From an uncultured Clostridia bacterium (GTDB lineage Bacteria > Bacillota > Clostridia > Oscillospirales > Acutalibacteraceae), in the NCBI GenBank assembly GCA_947585745.1, contig CANPXF010000009.1:17887-81886 (forward strand): a stretch of DNA of 64,000 nucleotides, written 5' to 3'. A program made the position numbers and the translations under genes. The notes below the pieces were generated by a model. It had not been told where the DNA came from. It was given only the letters and a program-made list of their open reading frames with translations, and searched no databases. Positions 9,125-16,547 of this stretch are shown here, in pieces. The stretch's first letter is position 1. The number at the start of each line of letters is the position of its first letter.

Positions 9125-9916
9125 ATGGAAACAGAAAAGAAAATCCGAACACAGGCAAAAAATGCGTTAAACGGGAACTGGACAGCCGCCGCGGCGGGAT
9201 TATTTTTAATCTTCGCGCTATCCCTTTTACTTTTCCTTTTATACTATTTTGCAGTTAATATAATAAATATTTTTAACGGAAATACTTATAACGGCGTGTA
9301 TGAAACATCTATTGTTATTTTAATATGTTTATTGGTTTTATCGGGATTTGCCCTGTCACCCGTTTTAAACGGATTTTTTAAAATTTGCTACAATATAGCC
9401 AATAAAAAAGAGGCTGATTTTTCAGAAGCGTTTTATTTCTTTAAAAGAAATAAATACTTTACGACCGTTCAATTTAATCTGATAATTGCGTTTAAAATAA
9501 TTTTAAATTTTATTGTCGGACTTATCCCCTATTTTGCTGTAACCTTAATCACGGGTATTTTTTCACTTCAGCTTTTGAACACGGTTATTGCAAACGAGAT
9601 GTTTTTTTCCGTTCAGGCTTTTCTTTTTGCGCTTGGGGCAACCTTCGCGGTTATCCGTTCGCTGAGACTTTTTATAACTAATTTTTTATATATTGAAAAC
9701 GACAGGATTGATTTTCAAGAAATTTTCTCAATATCAAGAAAGATAAATAAAATACACAGCAAGGATTTAACACTGCTGTTTTTTACCTTTTTGGCGTGGA
9801 TAGCTTCCTGCTTTTTTGTACTTCCCGTAATTTACGTTATCCCTTACTTTACTACCGCATTTGCGAACTCGTCAAAATGGCTGATTCAACTTTATAAGGA
9901 AGGTAAAATAGAATGA
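9125..9916 (+). CDS. DUF975-like integral membrane protein
   Basis: A 263-residue membrane protein. The opening 'KKIRTQAKNALNGNWTAAAAG' resembles the DUF975 family, whose members begin with a short amphipathic helix ending in 'GNW' followed by a multi-helix core. About five or six hydrophobic segments are seen (about 21-45, 58-80, 112-150, 155-178, 216-245). The function of DUF975 proteins is unknown. The ATG lies 8-9 bases after a weak GGTGATT ribosome binding site, and the stop overlaps the next gene by four bases, so it is coupled to the GT2 glycosyltransferase. That coupling suggests, but does not prove, that it supports the same membrane process. Confidence 0.65.
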   Translation: METEKKIRTQAKNALNGNWTAAAAGLFLIFALSLLLFLLYYFAVNIINIFNGNTYNGVYETSIVILICLLVLSGFALSPVLNGFFKICYNIANKKEADFSEAFYFFKRNKYFTTVQFNLIIAFKIILNFIVGLIPYFAVTLITGIFSLQLLNTVIANEMFFSVQAFLFALGATFAVIRSLRLFITNFLYIENDRIDFQEIFSISRKINKIHSKDLTLLFFTFLAWIASCFFVLPVIYVIPYFTTAFANSSKWLIQLYKEGKIE

Positions 9917-10926
9917 TAATTACTGTTGGAGTAATAGCGTACAACGAAAAAAAGTCGCTCGGTTCGCTTTTGAAGGATATTTGCGCTCAAACCTATGACC
10001 ATAAAAAAATTGAGGTTATCTTAGTTGACGGCAATTCAACGGATAACACCAAAAAAATTATGGAAACCTTTAAAAAAAATAATCAGAAAGATTTTTACGA
10101 TGTAAAAGTTCTTTCAAATCCAAAAAGGACACAGCCCTGCGGTTGGAATGTCGTACTCAACAATTACAGCGGAGATGCCGTTGTGAGGATTGACGCTCAC
10201 GCCTCCATTCCAAGCAATTTTATTGAAAAAAACATCGAAACGCTCTCAGGCGGAGAGGACATCTGCGGAGGCTTCAGACCTAATATTATTGACTCTCCTA
10301 CCCCTTGGAAAGAAACCCTTCTGCTCGTTGAAACCTCTATGTTCGGAAGCTCAATCGCCCCCTACAGACGCCAGCAGGGAAAAAGCTACGTCAACTCTCT
10401 TTTTCACGGCGCGTACAAGCGCGAGGTTTTTGATAAGGTAGGATTTTTCAACGAGTCGCTTGTCCGCACGGAGGATAACGAAATCCACCATAGAATGCAA
10501 CAAGCGGGCTTTAAACTCTGTTTTAATCCCGAAATTATATCATATCAACACACGAGAAACAGCCTTAAAGGTATGATAAAACAGAAATTCGGAAACGGAA
10601 AGTGGATAGGACTTACTCTCTCTGTTTCTCCAAAATGCCTTTCCTATTATCATTTTGTGCCGTTTTTATTCGTTATGGGAATTATATTCTGCTCGATTTT
10701 TGCGTGTTTCGGCTATCCTTTATTGCTTGAAATTCTACTGCTTTTATATTCGATGTTTGACTTTGTAAATACGGTAAGTTGTTTTACAATGAGAGATATA
10801 CACTTCCATTACTTTTTGTTGCCGTTTTTGTTTCCGCTTATGCACATCGCTTACGGAGTGGGAACATTGGTCGGAATATTCCAAATCCCGTTTTGGAAGA
10901 AAAAACTCAAAAAGGAAAACGGTTAA
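9913..10926 (+). CDS. Membrane-associated family 2 glycosyltransferase
   Basis: GT-A fold glycosyltransferase of family GT2, 337 residues, similar in layout to ExoA-type enzymes of exopolysaccharide synthesis. It shows the nucleotide-sugar motif 'ITVGVIAYNE' at the N-terminus, 'VILVDGNSTDNT' near 34-46, the metal-binding 'RIDAHAS' near 96, and the acceptor-side 'EDNEIHHRMQ' near 180. Three hydrophobic helices occupy about 243-330, so it is anchored in the membrane facing the cytoplasm. It overlaps the DUF975 gene by four bases and precedes licD by 11 bases. Donor and acceptor are unknown. Together with YfhO it could make and use a lipid-linked sugar, which is inference. Confidence 0.85.
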   Translation: MIITVGVIAYNEKKSLGSLLKDICAQTYDHKKIEVILVDGNSTDNTKKIMETFKKNNQKDFYDVKVLSNPKRTQPCGWNVVLNNYSGDAVVRIDAHASIPSNFIEKNIETLSGGEDICGGFRPNIIDSPTPWKETLLLVETSMFGSSIAPYRRQQGKSYVNSLFHGAYKREVFDKVGFFNESLVRTEDNEIHHRMQQAGFKLCFNPEIISYQHTRNSLKGMIKQKFGNGKWIGLTLSVSPKCLSYYHFVPFLFVMGIIFCSIFACFGYPLLLEILLLLYSMFDFVNTVSCFTMRDIHFHYFLLPFLFPLMHIAYGVGTLVGIFQIPFWKKKLKKENG

Positions 10927-10937
10927 TCGGTGTTGTT

Positions 10938-11786
10938 ATGGCGGAAAAATTGCAATTAAGCAAAAAACAGTTACGTGCGTTACAGCTTAAAGAGCTTGAT
11001 ATTCTAAAATATTTTCGTGATTTCTGCGACAGTCACAACCTCACCTACTATTTGTGCGGAGGTTGTCTTATCGGCGCGCTCCGTTACGGAGGATTTATTC
11101 CCTGGGACGACGACGCCGATGTTTTTATGCCGAGAGCCGACTATGAAATATTTATAAAGGAATATTTAAAGGAAAATCCAAGCGAACGTTTTGTTCTTCT
11201 CAACGAAACTGACGAAACCTTTACCCGAAACTGCTTTGCGACCTTAGTTGACACAAGCGCCACGCTGATAAAAAATTATCAGAAAGACTTAAATATCCCC
11301 CACGGTATTGCGTTTGATATTTTTCCTATCGACCCAAGACCGTCTAAAAAAGCTTTAAAATATCTGCAGTTTTTTTGGTGCATAATCTACTCGCTGTTCA
11401 GAGCGCAGACTGTTCCCGAAAAACACGGCGGAATTATGGCTTTCGGAAGTAAAATACTTTTTAGTATTTTCAGAAGCTTTAAAACGAGAAAGAAAATATG
11501 GAAATTTGCCGAAAAAAAAATGACAAAATATTCGATTGACGAATGTGACTACATATGCGAGCTTTGCGCAGGTCCGAGGATAATGAAGAACGAATATCCC
11601 AAGGAGTTGTTTGAAAGCACGACCGAAGTTGAATTTGAGGGAGAAAAATTCAAGGCGATGGTCGGTTACAAAGAATATCTTGCGATTGCGTTCGGAGATG
11701 ATTATATGACGCCCCCTCCGAAAGAAGAACAGATAATCGCGCACGACTTGGCATATATCGACCTTTCAAAAAACGCGAAAGTTTAA
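10938..11786 (+). CDS. LicD family phosphotransferase
   Basis: A 282-residue LicD-family protein. LicD enzymes attach phosphocholine or related alcohol phosphates to sugars of surface polymers, using a nucleotidyltransferase-like fold. The diagnostic region is clear: 'YLCGGCLIGALRYGGFIPW' near 38-56 followed at once by the acidic cluster DDDAD at 57-61. A second family block is 'GIAFDIFPID' near 117-126. I place the start at ATG 10938, because homology begins just after it and the open frame upstream runs through the GT2 gene. The gene ends in a strong terminator. It closes the plus-strand run yfhO-pepV-DUF975-GT2-licD. The transferred group cannot be identified; no choline uptake or activation gene is in the window. 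Confidence 0.87.
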   Translation: MAEKLQLSKKQLRALQLKELDILKYFRDFCDSHNLTYYLCGGCLIGALRYGGFIPWDDDADVFMPRADYEIFIKEYLKENPSERFVLLNETDETFTRNCFATLVDTSATLIKNYQKDLNIPHGIAFDIFPIDPRPSKKALKYLQFFWCIIYSLFRAQTVPEKHGGIMAFGSKILFSIFRSFKTRKKIWKFAEKKMTKYSIDECDYICELCAGPRIMKNEYPKELFESTTEVEFEGEKFKAMVGYKEYLAIAFGDDYMTPPPKEEQIIAHDLAYIDLSKNAKV

Positions 11787-11793
11787 TCTAAAA

Positions 11794-11828
11794 AAACAGA
11801 CCGCCCGTATTAAACGGGTGGTCTGTTT
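11794..11828. terminator. Bidirectional terminator, licD and folT
   Basis: A 15-bp stem (11794-11808 with 11814-11828, one G-T wobble) with A-rich and T-rich flanks sits between the convergent licD and folT genes. Confidence 0.88.
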
Positions 11829-11842
11829 CTTTAAACTTTACT

Positions 11843-12412
11843 TTAACTTTTAATTTTAACGGCTTTTTTGAGCGCCTTCCCGAAAACATAAATAAGGAAT
11901 ACAGACGGTATAAATTTAATCGCCTCGCTTACCGCTCTCGTCAAAAGGAATATTTCAAACGTGTCTCCGTTTCCCGCGCCGTATATAAAATACAACCAGT
12001 ATCCTGATAAAAACACTTCTATGAATACCGCGTTAATTGTCCAAGAAATCAAAACCGATTTGACGGTGGCATTATTCTTATATAGAAATATTCCTAAAAT
12101 CAATCCCGTTAAAATACCGTTTATTGTGAACCCTGGAAAATACGAACCTCCGCTTGCGGGATTTATAAAGAACGAGAGAATGTCGCCTAATCCCCCGACA
12201 ACTGACGCGCCTATAGGTCCGAACAATATTGCCGCAACCGCTATTGGAAGAAAATTTATGCTTATTTTAATCAAATTTCCGAACATCGCCATAGTTGAAT
12301 TGGCAAAAATTCCTACAATAATCCTAAGCGCCAAAAGCATAGCAAGCGCAACCAACGAATACACATTGTTTAATTCTTTAAATGAATTAACGAATTTCTC
12401 TTTTACTGACAT
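11843..12412 (-). CDS. folT: Folate-type ECF transporter S component
   Basis: Substrate-binding S component of an energy-coupling-factor transporter, 189 residues with about six hydrophobic helices. The region 'MFGNLIKISINFLPIAVAAILFGPIGASVVGGLGD' and the late 'FIPSVFLIYVFGKALKKAVK' are typical of the folate (FolT) group. Substrate assignment is strongly supported by the THF riboswitch that precedes it on the same strand (12587-12693). S components need the shared EcfA/EcfA'/EcfT module to energise uptake, and those genes are not in this window. The ribosome binding site GGAGG lies just upstream of ATG 12412. Expression should fall when tetrahydrofolate is plentiful. Confidence 0.88.
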   Translation of the reverse strand: MSVKEKFVNSFKELNNVYSLVALAMLLALRIIVGIFANSTMAMFGNLIKISINFLPIAVAAILFGPIGASVVGGLGDILSFFINPASGGSYFPGFTINGILTGLILGIFLYKNNATVKSVLISWTINAVFIEVFLSGYWLYFIYGAGNGDTFEIFLLTRAVSEAIKFIPSVFLIYVFGKALKKAVKIKS

Positions 12413-12510
12413 TTTACCTCCATTTTTTAAATCCGCTGATTACACTAATAAACAGTTTTAGGTTTCGTATGTCGTTTGTGTAAAACTCAACTAAACGGCA
12501 TACTGAAATT

Positions 12511-12550
12511 TTACTTTAAGGGAACATTTCCTGTTTTTCCTCAAAGTAAA
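12511..12550 (-). other. Second hairpin downstream of the THF-riboswitch terminator
   Basis: TTTTACTTT at 12511-12519 pairs with AAAGTAAAA at 12542-12550, and an inner AAGGGAA/TTCCTC helix extends the stem. On the transcript it begins inside the U-tract of the riboswitch terminator and ends about 100 bases before folT. It may stabilise the leader or the released 3' end; no role is established. Confidence 0.5.
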
Positions 12551-12551
12551 A

Positions 12552-12574
12552 AGGGACCGCACAGCGCAGTCCCT
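12552..12574 (-). terminator. Riboswitch-controlled intrinsic terminator of folT
   Basis: On the minus strand the 9-bp stem AGGGACTGC/GCGGTCCCT (12566-12574 with 12552-12560, one wobble) is followed by TTTTT. It comes directly after the THF aptamer and is the likely expression platform. Confidence 0.85.
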
Positions 12575-12586
12575 CAACATTTTAAT

Positions 12587-12693
12587 GTAACAGTGGGATG
12601 CGAAGCCTGCACCGCAGTACACTGAGCGTAACTTTCGTTCCCCTGACAACTCCCCGTTCAAAGGACACTTTACGCGCAAGCCTCTACTCTGTG
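12587..12693 (-). promoter_or_regulatory. Tetrahydrofolate (THF) riboswitch
   Basis: The minus-strand leader of folT carries the conserved THF aptamer words in order: AGAGTAGA, GCGTAAAGTG, GAACGGGGAGTTG, ACGAAAGTTACGC, GCGGTGCAGG and GCATCCC. The expected helices form: P1 ACAG/CTGT, P2 AGGCTTGC/GCAGGCTT (with wobbles) and P3 GCGTAA/TTACGC. It starts just after the promoter and is followed by a terminator, so tetrahydrofolate binding is expected to stop transcription of the folate uptake gene. The class is assigned by reading the motif, without a covariance-model score. Confidence 0.88.
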
Positions 12694-12702
12694 AACAAAA
12701 TT

Positions 12703-12731
12703 ATTATATAACTATACGTTTACTTTGTCAA
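12703..12731 (-). promoter_or_regulatory. Consensus promoter of folT
   Basis: TTGACA (12726-12731) and TATAAT (12703-12708) with a 17-base spacer, a full match to the vegetative sigma consensus. The predicted start lies directly at the 5' edge of the THF riboswitch. Confidence 0.85.
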
Positions 12732-12757
12732 TATATTGTCGAAAGTCGGTAAAAAAA

Positions 12758-13426
12758 CTATAAAATTCCCGAAAATATAAAGAGAATAAGTATAAGCGTA
12801 ATTACCGCAAACGCCGATACGCTGATAAGAATAACCGTGTTGCTTTTTCTGTTTTCATTAACAAACCCGTCTCTCCTCTTAACAAGCCCCGATTTTCTCA
12901 AAGCGGTTACAACTGCTTTGTAAAGAAACAAAATGAGGGCGCTGTTAAGTCCCGCTTTAATAGCGTTAAACGGAATAAGTACGGGAATAAAAAGGGCAAG
13001 CACCTGTTCTCTGGAAACGCCCATATAAATGGGAGTCATAATATAATTCCATAAAAGCATTATAGCAATCAATGACAGAGAGCCTGCGGCAAGTCCTGTA
13101 ATTGCCCTCGACATTTTCTTGTTCCTATGGTAAATAATCGAGCTGACCCCGATAAACACAGCCGAAGATAAGAAGTTCATAACAAGTCCTATAGGTCCCG
13201 TGGTGCTTATGGTAACCATTTCAATAAGGCACACAATAAGCGCCATAACAAGTCCCGCAATCGGTCCGAAAATAAACGCGCCGATTGTAAGGATAACGTC
13301 TTTCGGCTCGTAGGTTAAGAATCCGCCTATATTCGGTATTCTCAGAAAGACGTCACAAGCTACCGCAATCGCGGTAAGCATTGCCATAGAACATATCGTT
13401 TTAATACGTTCGCTTGATTTTGTCAT
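12758..13426 (-). CDS. ribU: Riboflavin ECF transporter S component
   Basis: RibU-type S component, 222 residues, taking up riboflavin in concert with the shared ECF energy module (not in the window). Family marks are the N-terminal 'AMLTAIAVACDVFLRIP', 'LTYEPKDVILTIGAFIFGP' near 37-56, and 'FIPVLIPFNAIKAGLN' near 146-161. Six hydrophobic helices are expected, the last (about 200-220) after a basic loop. The start ATG 13426 has the ribosome binding site AGGAGGTC. The preceding FMN riboswitch with its own terminator supports the substrate and implies repression by FMN. The gene is next to folT on the same strand, but each has its own riboswitch and promoter. Confidence 0.92.
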   Translation of the reverse strand: MTKSSERIKTICSMAMLTAIAVACDVFLRIPNIGGFLTYEPKDVILTIGAFIFGPIAGLVMALIVCLIEMVTISTTGPIGLVMNFLSSAVFIGVSSIIYHRNKKMSRAITGLAAGSLSLIAIMLLWNYIMTPIYMGVSREQVLALFIPVLIPFNAIKAGLNSALILFLYKAVVTALRKSGLVKRRDGFVNENRKSNTVILISVSAFAVITLILILFIFSGIL

Positions 13427-13473
13427 AATAATGACCTCCTAAAAATTTTTTGAGGCTGTCATCGGATTTTCTT

Positions 13474-13506
13474 AAAAAAGAAAACTCCGTTGCAACTGCA
13501 ACGGAG
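13474..13506 (-). terminator. FMN-riboswitch terminator
   Basis: On the minus strand, CTCCGTTGCA (complement of 13497-13506) and TGCAACGGAG (complement of 13485-13494) pair, followed by TTTTCTTTTTT (13474-13484). It lies between the FMN aptamer and ribU and is the probable expression platform. Confidence 0.88.
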
Positions 13507-13527
13507 CGTAAATTCACAGTATGACTG

Positions 13528-13640
<113 letters not shown>

Positions 13641-13653
13641 AACTTCTACTATT

Positions 13654-13681
13654 ATTATATTCCTTTATCCTCTTTTGTCAA
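13654..13681 (-). promoter_or_regulatory. Promoter of ribU
   Basis: TTGACA (13676-13681) and TATAAT (13654-13659) with a 16-base spacer. It overlaps the 3' end of the upstream YihY gene and starts transcription just before the FMN riboswitch. Confidence 0.8.
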
Positions 13682-14564
13682 TATGATTTAACAAGGTTTT
13701 TATTTTATAAGTACACCTTGATTTTAAATCATAAAACAAATATCTGTTAATGTAATTGAGCTGGATACAGTAAAGCATAATATACATTGAAAAATAAATC
13801 CAAATCATAACTACCGCTAAGGTACCAAGACTTCCGTATATTGAAAAACCGTTAAAGTACTTTACATAAACTCCTATTCCGATTGAGAGAAGTATCCAGC
13901 AAAGCGCCGTTATCAAAACTCCGGGAAGCTGTAATCTGAATTTGGCCCAGCGTTTGTCGTCAAGCTTTCTGTGGAGATAGAGAGTTAACGCCAAGCTCAT
14001 AAGTAAAACAATCACGACAAACGCCACGACATATCTGAGCGTATACATCAACTCTATAACGTGCGGAAGATTTTTTATATACGGCTTTATAATCTCGTCA
14101 ACAAATTCACCAATAACCAGTATTCCTAACGCAAGGAAAATTACAATCAACATTATTAAAGTATATCCCATTGCGTAAAGCCTTTTTACGAACCATAAGT
14201 TTCGGTTGGGGATTTTATAAATTCTGTTTATACCCTCTGTAATTGAGTAAATTCCCTTACCCGCCGACCAGAGCGCCAATATAAGGGTAGTAAAGGCTAT
14301 GCCGACAGAGTTTTCATAGGCGGTGTCGATAAAACCTTGAAAATAAACGCTGAACTCCCTTGAAATAGAGCCTTGTAAATAGGTTTCAAAAACATCTCTC
14401 GGAATATTAAAAAAAGATAAAACCGCAAAGGCAAACATCAAAAGCGGTACAATCGAAAGAATCATAAAGAAAGCCGACTGCCCCGCAATTGCGGATATAT
14501 TATCCTTGGAATTTTTCTCAATAAAATATTTTATTTTACCAATAAGCTTCGTATTCTTCTTCAT
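13665..14564 (-). CDS. YihY/BrkB family membrane protein
   Basis: A 299-residue integral membrane protein of the YihY/virulence-factor BrkB family, once misnamed RNase BN. Its molecular function is not settled. Family features are the N-terminal 'DNISAIAGQSAFFMILSIVP' near 20-39, 'ALWSAGKGIYSITEGINRIY' near 107-126, and 'PGVLITALCWILLSIGIGVY' in the C-terminal half, with about six transmembrane helices. I choose ATG 14564 rather than the in-frame ATG at 14624, because the inner start follows a promoter and a TTTGGTG ribosome binding site, while the outer one lies within a hairpin without a ribosome binding site. Its 3' end contains the -35 of the ribU promoter. Function remains unassigned. 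Confidence 0.85.
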   Translation of the reverse strand: MKKNTKLIGKIKYFIEKNSKDNISAIAGQSAFFMILSIVPLLMFAFAVLSFFNIPRDVFETYLQGSISREFSVYFQGFIDTAYENSVGIAFTTLILALWSAGKGIYSITEGINRIYKIPNRNLWFVKRLYAMGYTLIMLIVIFLALGILVIGEFVDEIIKPYIKNLPHVIELMYTLRYVVAFVVIVLLMSLALTLYLHRKLDDKRWAKFRLQLPGVLITALCWILLSIGIGVYVKYFNGFSIYGSLGTLAVVMIWIYFSMYIMLYCIQLNYINRYLFYDLKSRCTYKIKTLLNHIDKRG

Positions 14565-14579
14565 AGTAACACCAAATAA

Positions 14580-14608
14580 AGTATAACAGATATTTTTGTA
14601 ATATACAA
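14580..14608 (-). promoter_or_regulatory. Promoter of the YihY gene
   Basis: A -35 TTGTAT (14603-14608) and a -10 TATACT (14580-14585) with a 17-base spacer. The implied transcript begins only some 10 bases before ATG 14564. Just upstream is a 9-bp inverted repeat (AGAAAGCGT/ACGCTTTCT, 14611-14640). Confidence 0.55.
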
Positions 14609-14675
14609 CAAGAAAGCGTCGCATATAGCGTACGCTTTCTATATAAATCCTTTAAAAGTTTCTAAAAAGTCTACA

Positions 14676-14868
14676 GCAGAACCTGTCCTCCCTATCCAAA
14701 GTAAGATAAGGGAAGAAACATTTGGGGGAAATAAACTGTCAGAGAGGGACTGCATTGTCTGACGCTAATATACAAAACGCAGAATCTGTCCTCCCTATCC
14801 AAAGTGAGATAGAGGAAGATACGTTTGGGGGAGATGAATTGTCAGAGAGGGACTGCAATGTCTGACGT
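14676..14868. repeat. Two tandem copies of a 103-bp structured repeat (family R)
   Basis: Copy 1 begins at 14676 and copy 2 at 14779. Each holds a TATCCAAAGT word, a TTTGGGGGA word that can pair back to it, and the hairpin GTCAGA...TCTGAC enclosing GAGGGACTGCA. The same words form the 96-bp array at 58605-58957. The last copy ends 12 bases before the stop codon of the ABC ATPase gene (minus strand). All frames are short and I see no coding potential. This fills the stretch between the YihY and ABC transporter genes. Confidence 0.85.
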
Positions 14869-14880
14869 AGAGATATAAAA

Positions 14881-15642
14881 TTAAGCGTTTTTTACTTTGT
14901 TGAGGAAAGCCTTTACCCTGTCGTTTTTGGGATTGTCAATAACGTCTTCAGGTTTTCCCTGCTCTACAATGTAGCCCTCATCCATAAAAATAACTCTGTC
15001 GGATACATTACGGGCAAAATCAATTTCGTGAGTTACTATTACCATCGTCATCTTCTGACTTGCTAATAATCTTAAAACCTTGAGAATTTCTGATGTCAAC
15101 TCCGGGTCCAGCGCGCTTGTCGGCTCGTCAAAGAAAAGAATTTTCGGATTCATCGCGAGCGCTCTCGCTATTGCGACGCGCTGTTGCTGACCGCCTGAAA
15201 GCTGACAAGGATAGTAATCGACCTTATCCTCTATGCCCATCTGATTAAGAAGCTCCAACGCTTCTTTTTCAACCTCTTTTTTGTCGCGCTTTTGGATATG
15301 TACGGGCGCGTCTGTAATATTTTTCAGAACCGTGTAATGCGGAAAGAGATTAAAATTCTGAAAAACCAGTCCGAAATAATTTTGTATTTTTTTAATTTCA
15401 GACTTAGAAGCGTAAACTGATTTTCCGTCAATCTCGCTTACAGCGCTTTCTCCGCAGTAATCGAGCGTACCCGCGTCCATCGTTTCAAGCATAGTCGCGC
15501 ACCTTAAAAGAGTCGACTTACCGCTTCCGGAGGGACCTAATATTGATACAACCTCGCCTTCTTCGACGCTGATAGATATGTCTTTCAGAACTTCAAGGTC
15601 ATCAAACGACTTCTTTAGATTGTTAATTTCAAGCAGTTTCAT
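14881..15642 (-). CDS. Polar amino-acid ABC transporter ATP-binding protein
   Basis: ATPase subunit, 253 residues, of a polar amino-acid uptake system (GlnQ/HisP-like). The nucleotide-binding elements are complete: Walker A 'GPSGSGKST' at 36-44, Q-loop '[15 protein letters not shown]' at 92-106, signature 'LSGGQQQR' at 148-155, Walker B 'ILFFDEP' at 168-174 and the switch His in '[10 protein letters not shown]'. The start has the strong ribosome binding site AGGGGGC. It is the last of three genes, binding protein, permease and ATPase, all on the minus strand, with 11 bases between it and the permease. Beyond its stop codon are the 103-bp structured repeats, which may form its transcript 3' end. 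Confidence 0.93.
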   Translation of the reverse strand: MKLLEINNLKKSFDDLEVLKDISISVEEGEVVSILGPSGSGKSTLLRCATMLETMDAGTLDYCGESAVSEIDGKSVYASKSEIKKIQNYFGLVFQNFNLFPHYTVLKNITDAPVHIQKRDKKEVEKEALELLNQMGIEDKVDYYPCQLSGGQQQRVAIARALAMNPKILFFDEPTSALDPELTSEILKVLRLLASQKMTMVIVTHEIDFARNVSDRVIFMDEGYIVEQGKPEDVIDNPKNDRVKAFLNKVKNA

Positions 15643-15653
15643 AAAAGCGCCCC

Positions 15654-16421
15654 CTACTTCTGATAATAATTCATTTTCTTTTCAATTTTACTCATAACAA
15701 ATGATACTATAAGATTGAAAATATAGTAGAACACACCCGCAACGAATAAGGGCATAATGTTGCTTTCCGAGGCGGAAAGCTGTTTAGCCATTGTGAACAT
15801 CTCAACAAAGGCGATAGCAAACGCAAGCGACGTGTCCTTAACAAGCGTGATAATCTCATTTGTAACGGGAGGTAAAATATGACGTACCATTTGCGGAAAT
15901 ACTATTTTCATAAAGGTTTGACCGCGTGAATATCCCAAAACCTTTGACGCCTCGTACTGACCCTTTGGCACAGCCTCAATACCGCTCCTGTATATCTCGG
16001 CAAAATAAGCGGCATAGTTAAGCGCAAATCCGATTATGGCGGCATAGAAGCGGTAATCAGCGCTCAGCGGGAGTTTAAAAACATAATACGGTCCGAAATA
16101 AACCACAAGAAGCTGTAGCATCAGCGGAGTTCCGCGCATTACGGATATGTAAAATTTCGCGATAAGCTCAACTATTTTAAAACGCGAGCGCCTTGCGAAA
16201 CAGATTAGAAGTCCAAGAGGCATTGAAAAAATCAATGTCAACGCAAAAAGCGCAAGCGACAGCCAAATTCCCGACGAAAGCTGGGATATAATATTAAACA
16301 ACCAGCCCAAAAATCCGCTGTCTGAATCATTTGAAACACCGCAGGCAGTCATTGTCGCGGGGATTAAAAGAGCGATAAATACAGCGATAGCGATTAAGGG
16401 TTTCTTCTTCATATAACTCAT
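15654..16421 (-). CDS. Polar amino-acid ABC transporter permease
   Basis: A 255-residue permease of the HisM/GlnP type with about five helices and the EAA loop (region '[11 protein letters not shown]'-like: '[19 protein letters not shown]' near 163-181). It forms the transmembrane channel for the amino acid delivered by the lipoprotein upstream. An odd point is the N-terminus, which contains '[18 protein letters not shown]' and resembles a lipoprotein signal peptide with a lipobox-like MTAC before the first normal permease helix. Such an extension is not typical. Two possible starts, 16421 and 16412, both follow AAGGAATGAG. It sits 126 bases after the binding-protein gene, across a hairpin terminator, so it may be expressed at a lower level. 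Confidence 0.9.
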   Translation of the reverse strand: MSYMKKKPLIAIAVFIALLIPATMTACGVSNDSDSGFLGWLFNIISQLSSGIWLSLALFALTLIFSMPLGLLICFARRSRFKIVELIAKFYISVMRGTPLMLQLLVVYFGPYYVFKLPLSADYRFYAAIIGFALNYAAYFAEIYRSGIEAVPKGQYEASKVLGYSRGQTFMKIVFPQMVRHILPPVTNEIITLVKDTSLAFAIAFVEMFTMAKQLSASESNIMPLFVAGVFYYIFNLIVSFVMSKIEKKMNYYQK

Positions 16422-16511
16422 TACGACTCATTCCTTAAACTTACATAATGTTTATAAAATCATAAAGCTTTATTCCCTTTATAACAGGGAATTTCTCATA
16501 ACGTAAATAAA

Positions 16512-16534
16512 GGCTACCTCAAATTGAGGCAGCC
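16512..16534 (-). terminator. Intra-operon hairpin between binding protein and permease
   Basis: GGCTGCCTCAATTTGAGGTAGCC on the minus strand (one G-T wobble) followed by TTTATTT. Such partial terminators commonly let the binding protein be made in excess of the membrane components. Confidence 0.75.
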
Positions 16535-16547
16535 CCTCTAATTTCAA

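Noticed and set aside
12552..12574. folT terminator as another member of the repeat family
   Set aside because: It shares only GAGGGACTGC with the repeats, on the other strand, and that stretch is explained by the terminator stem itself. A ten-base match is too short to claim common origin.
12491..12679. Minus-strand ORF of 62 codons
   Set aside because: It lies inside the THF riboswitch and its terminator, with no ribosome binding site.
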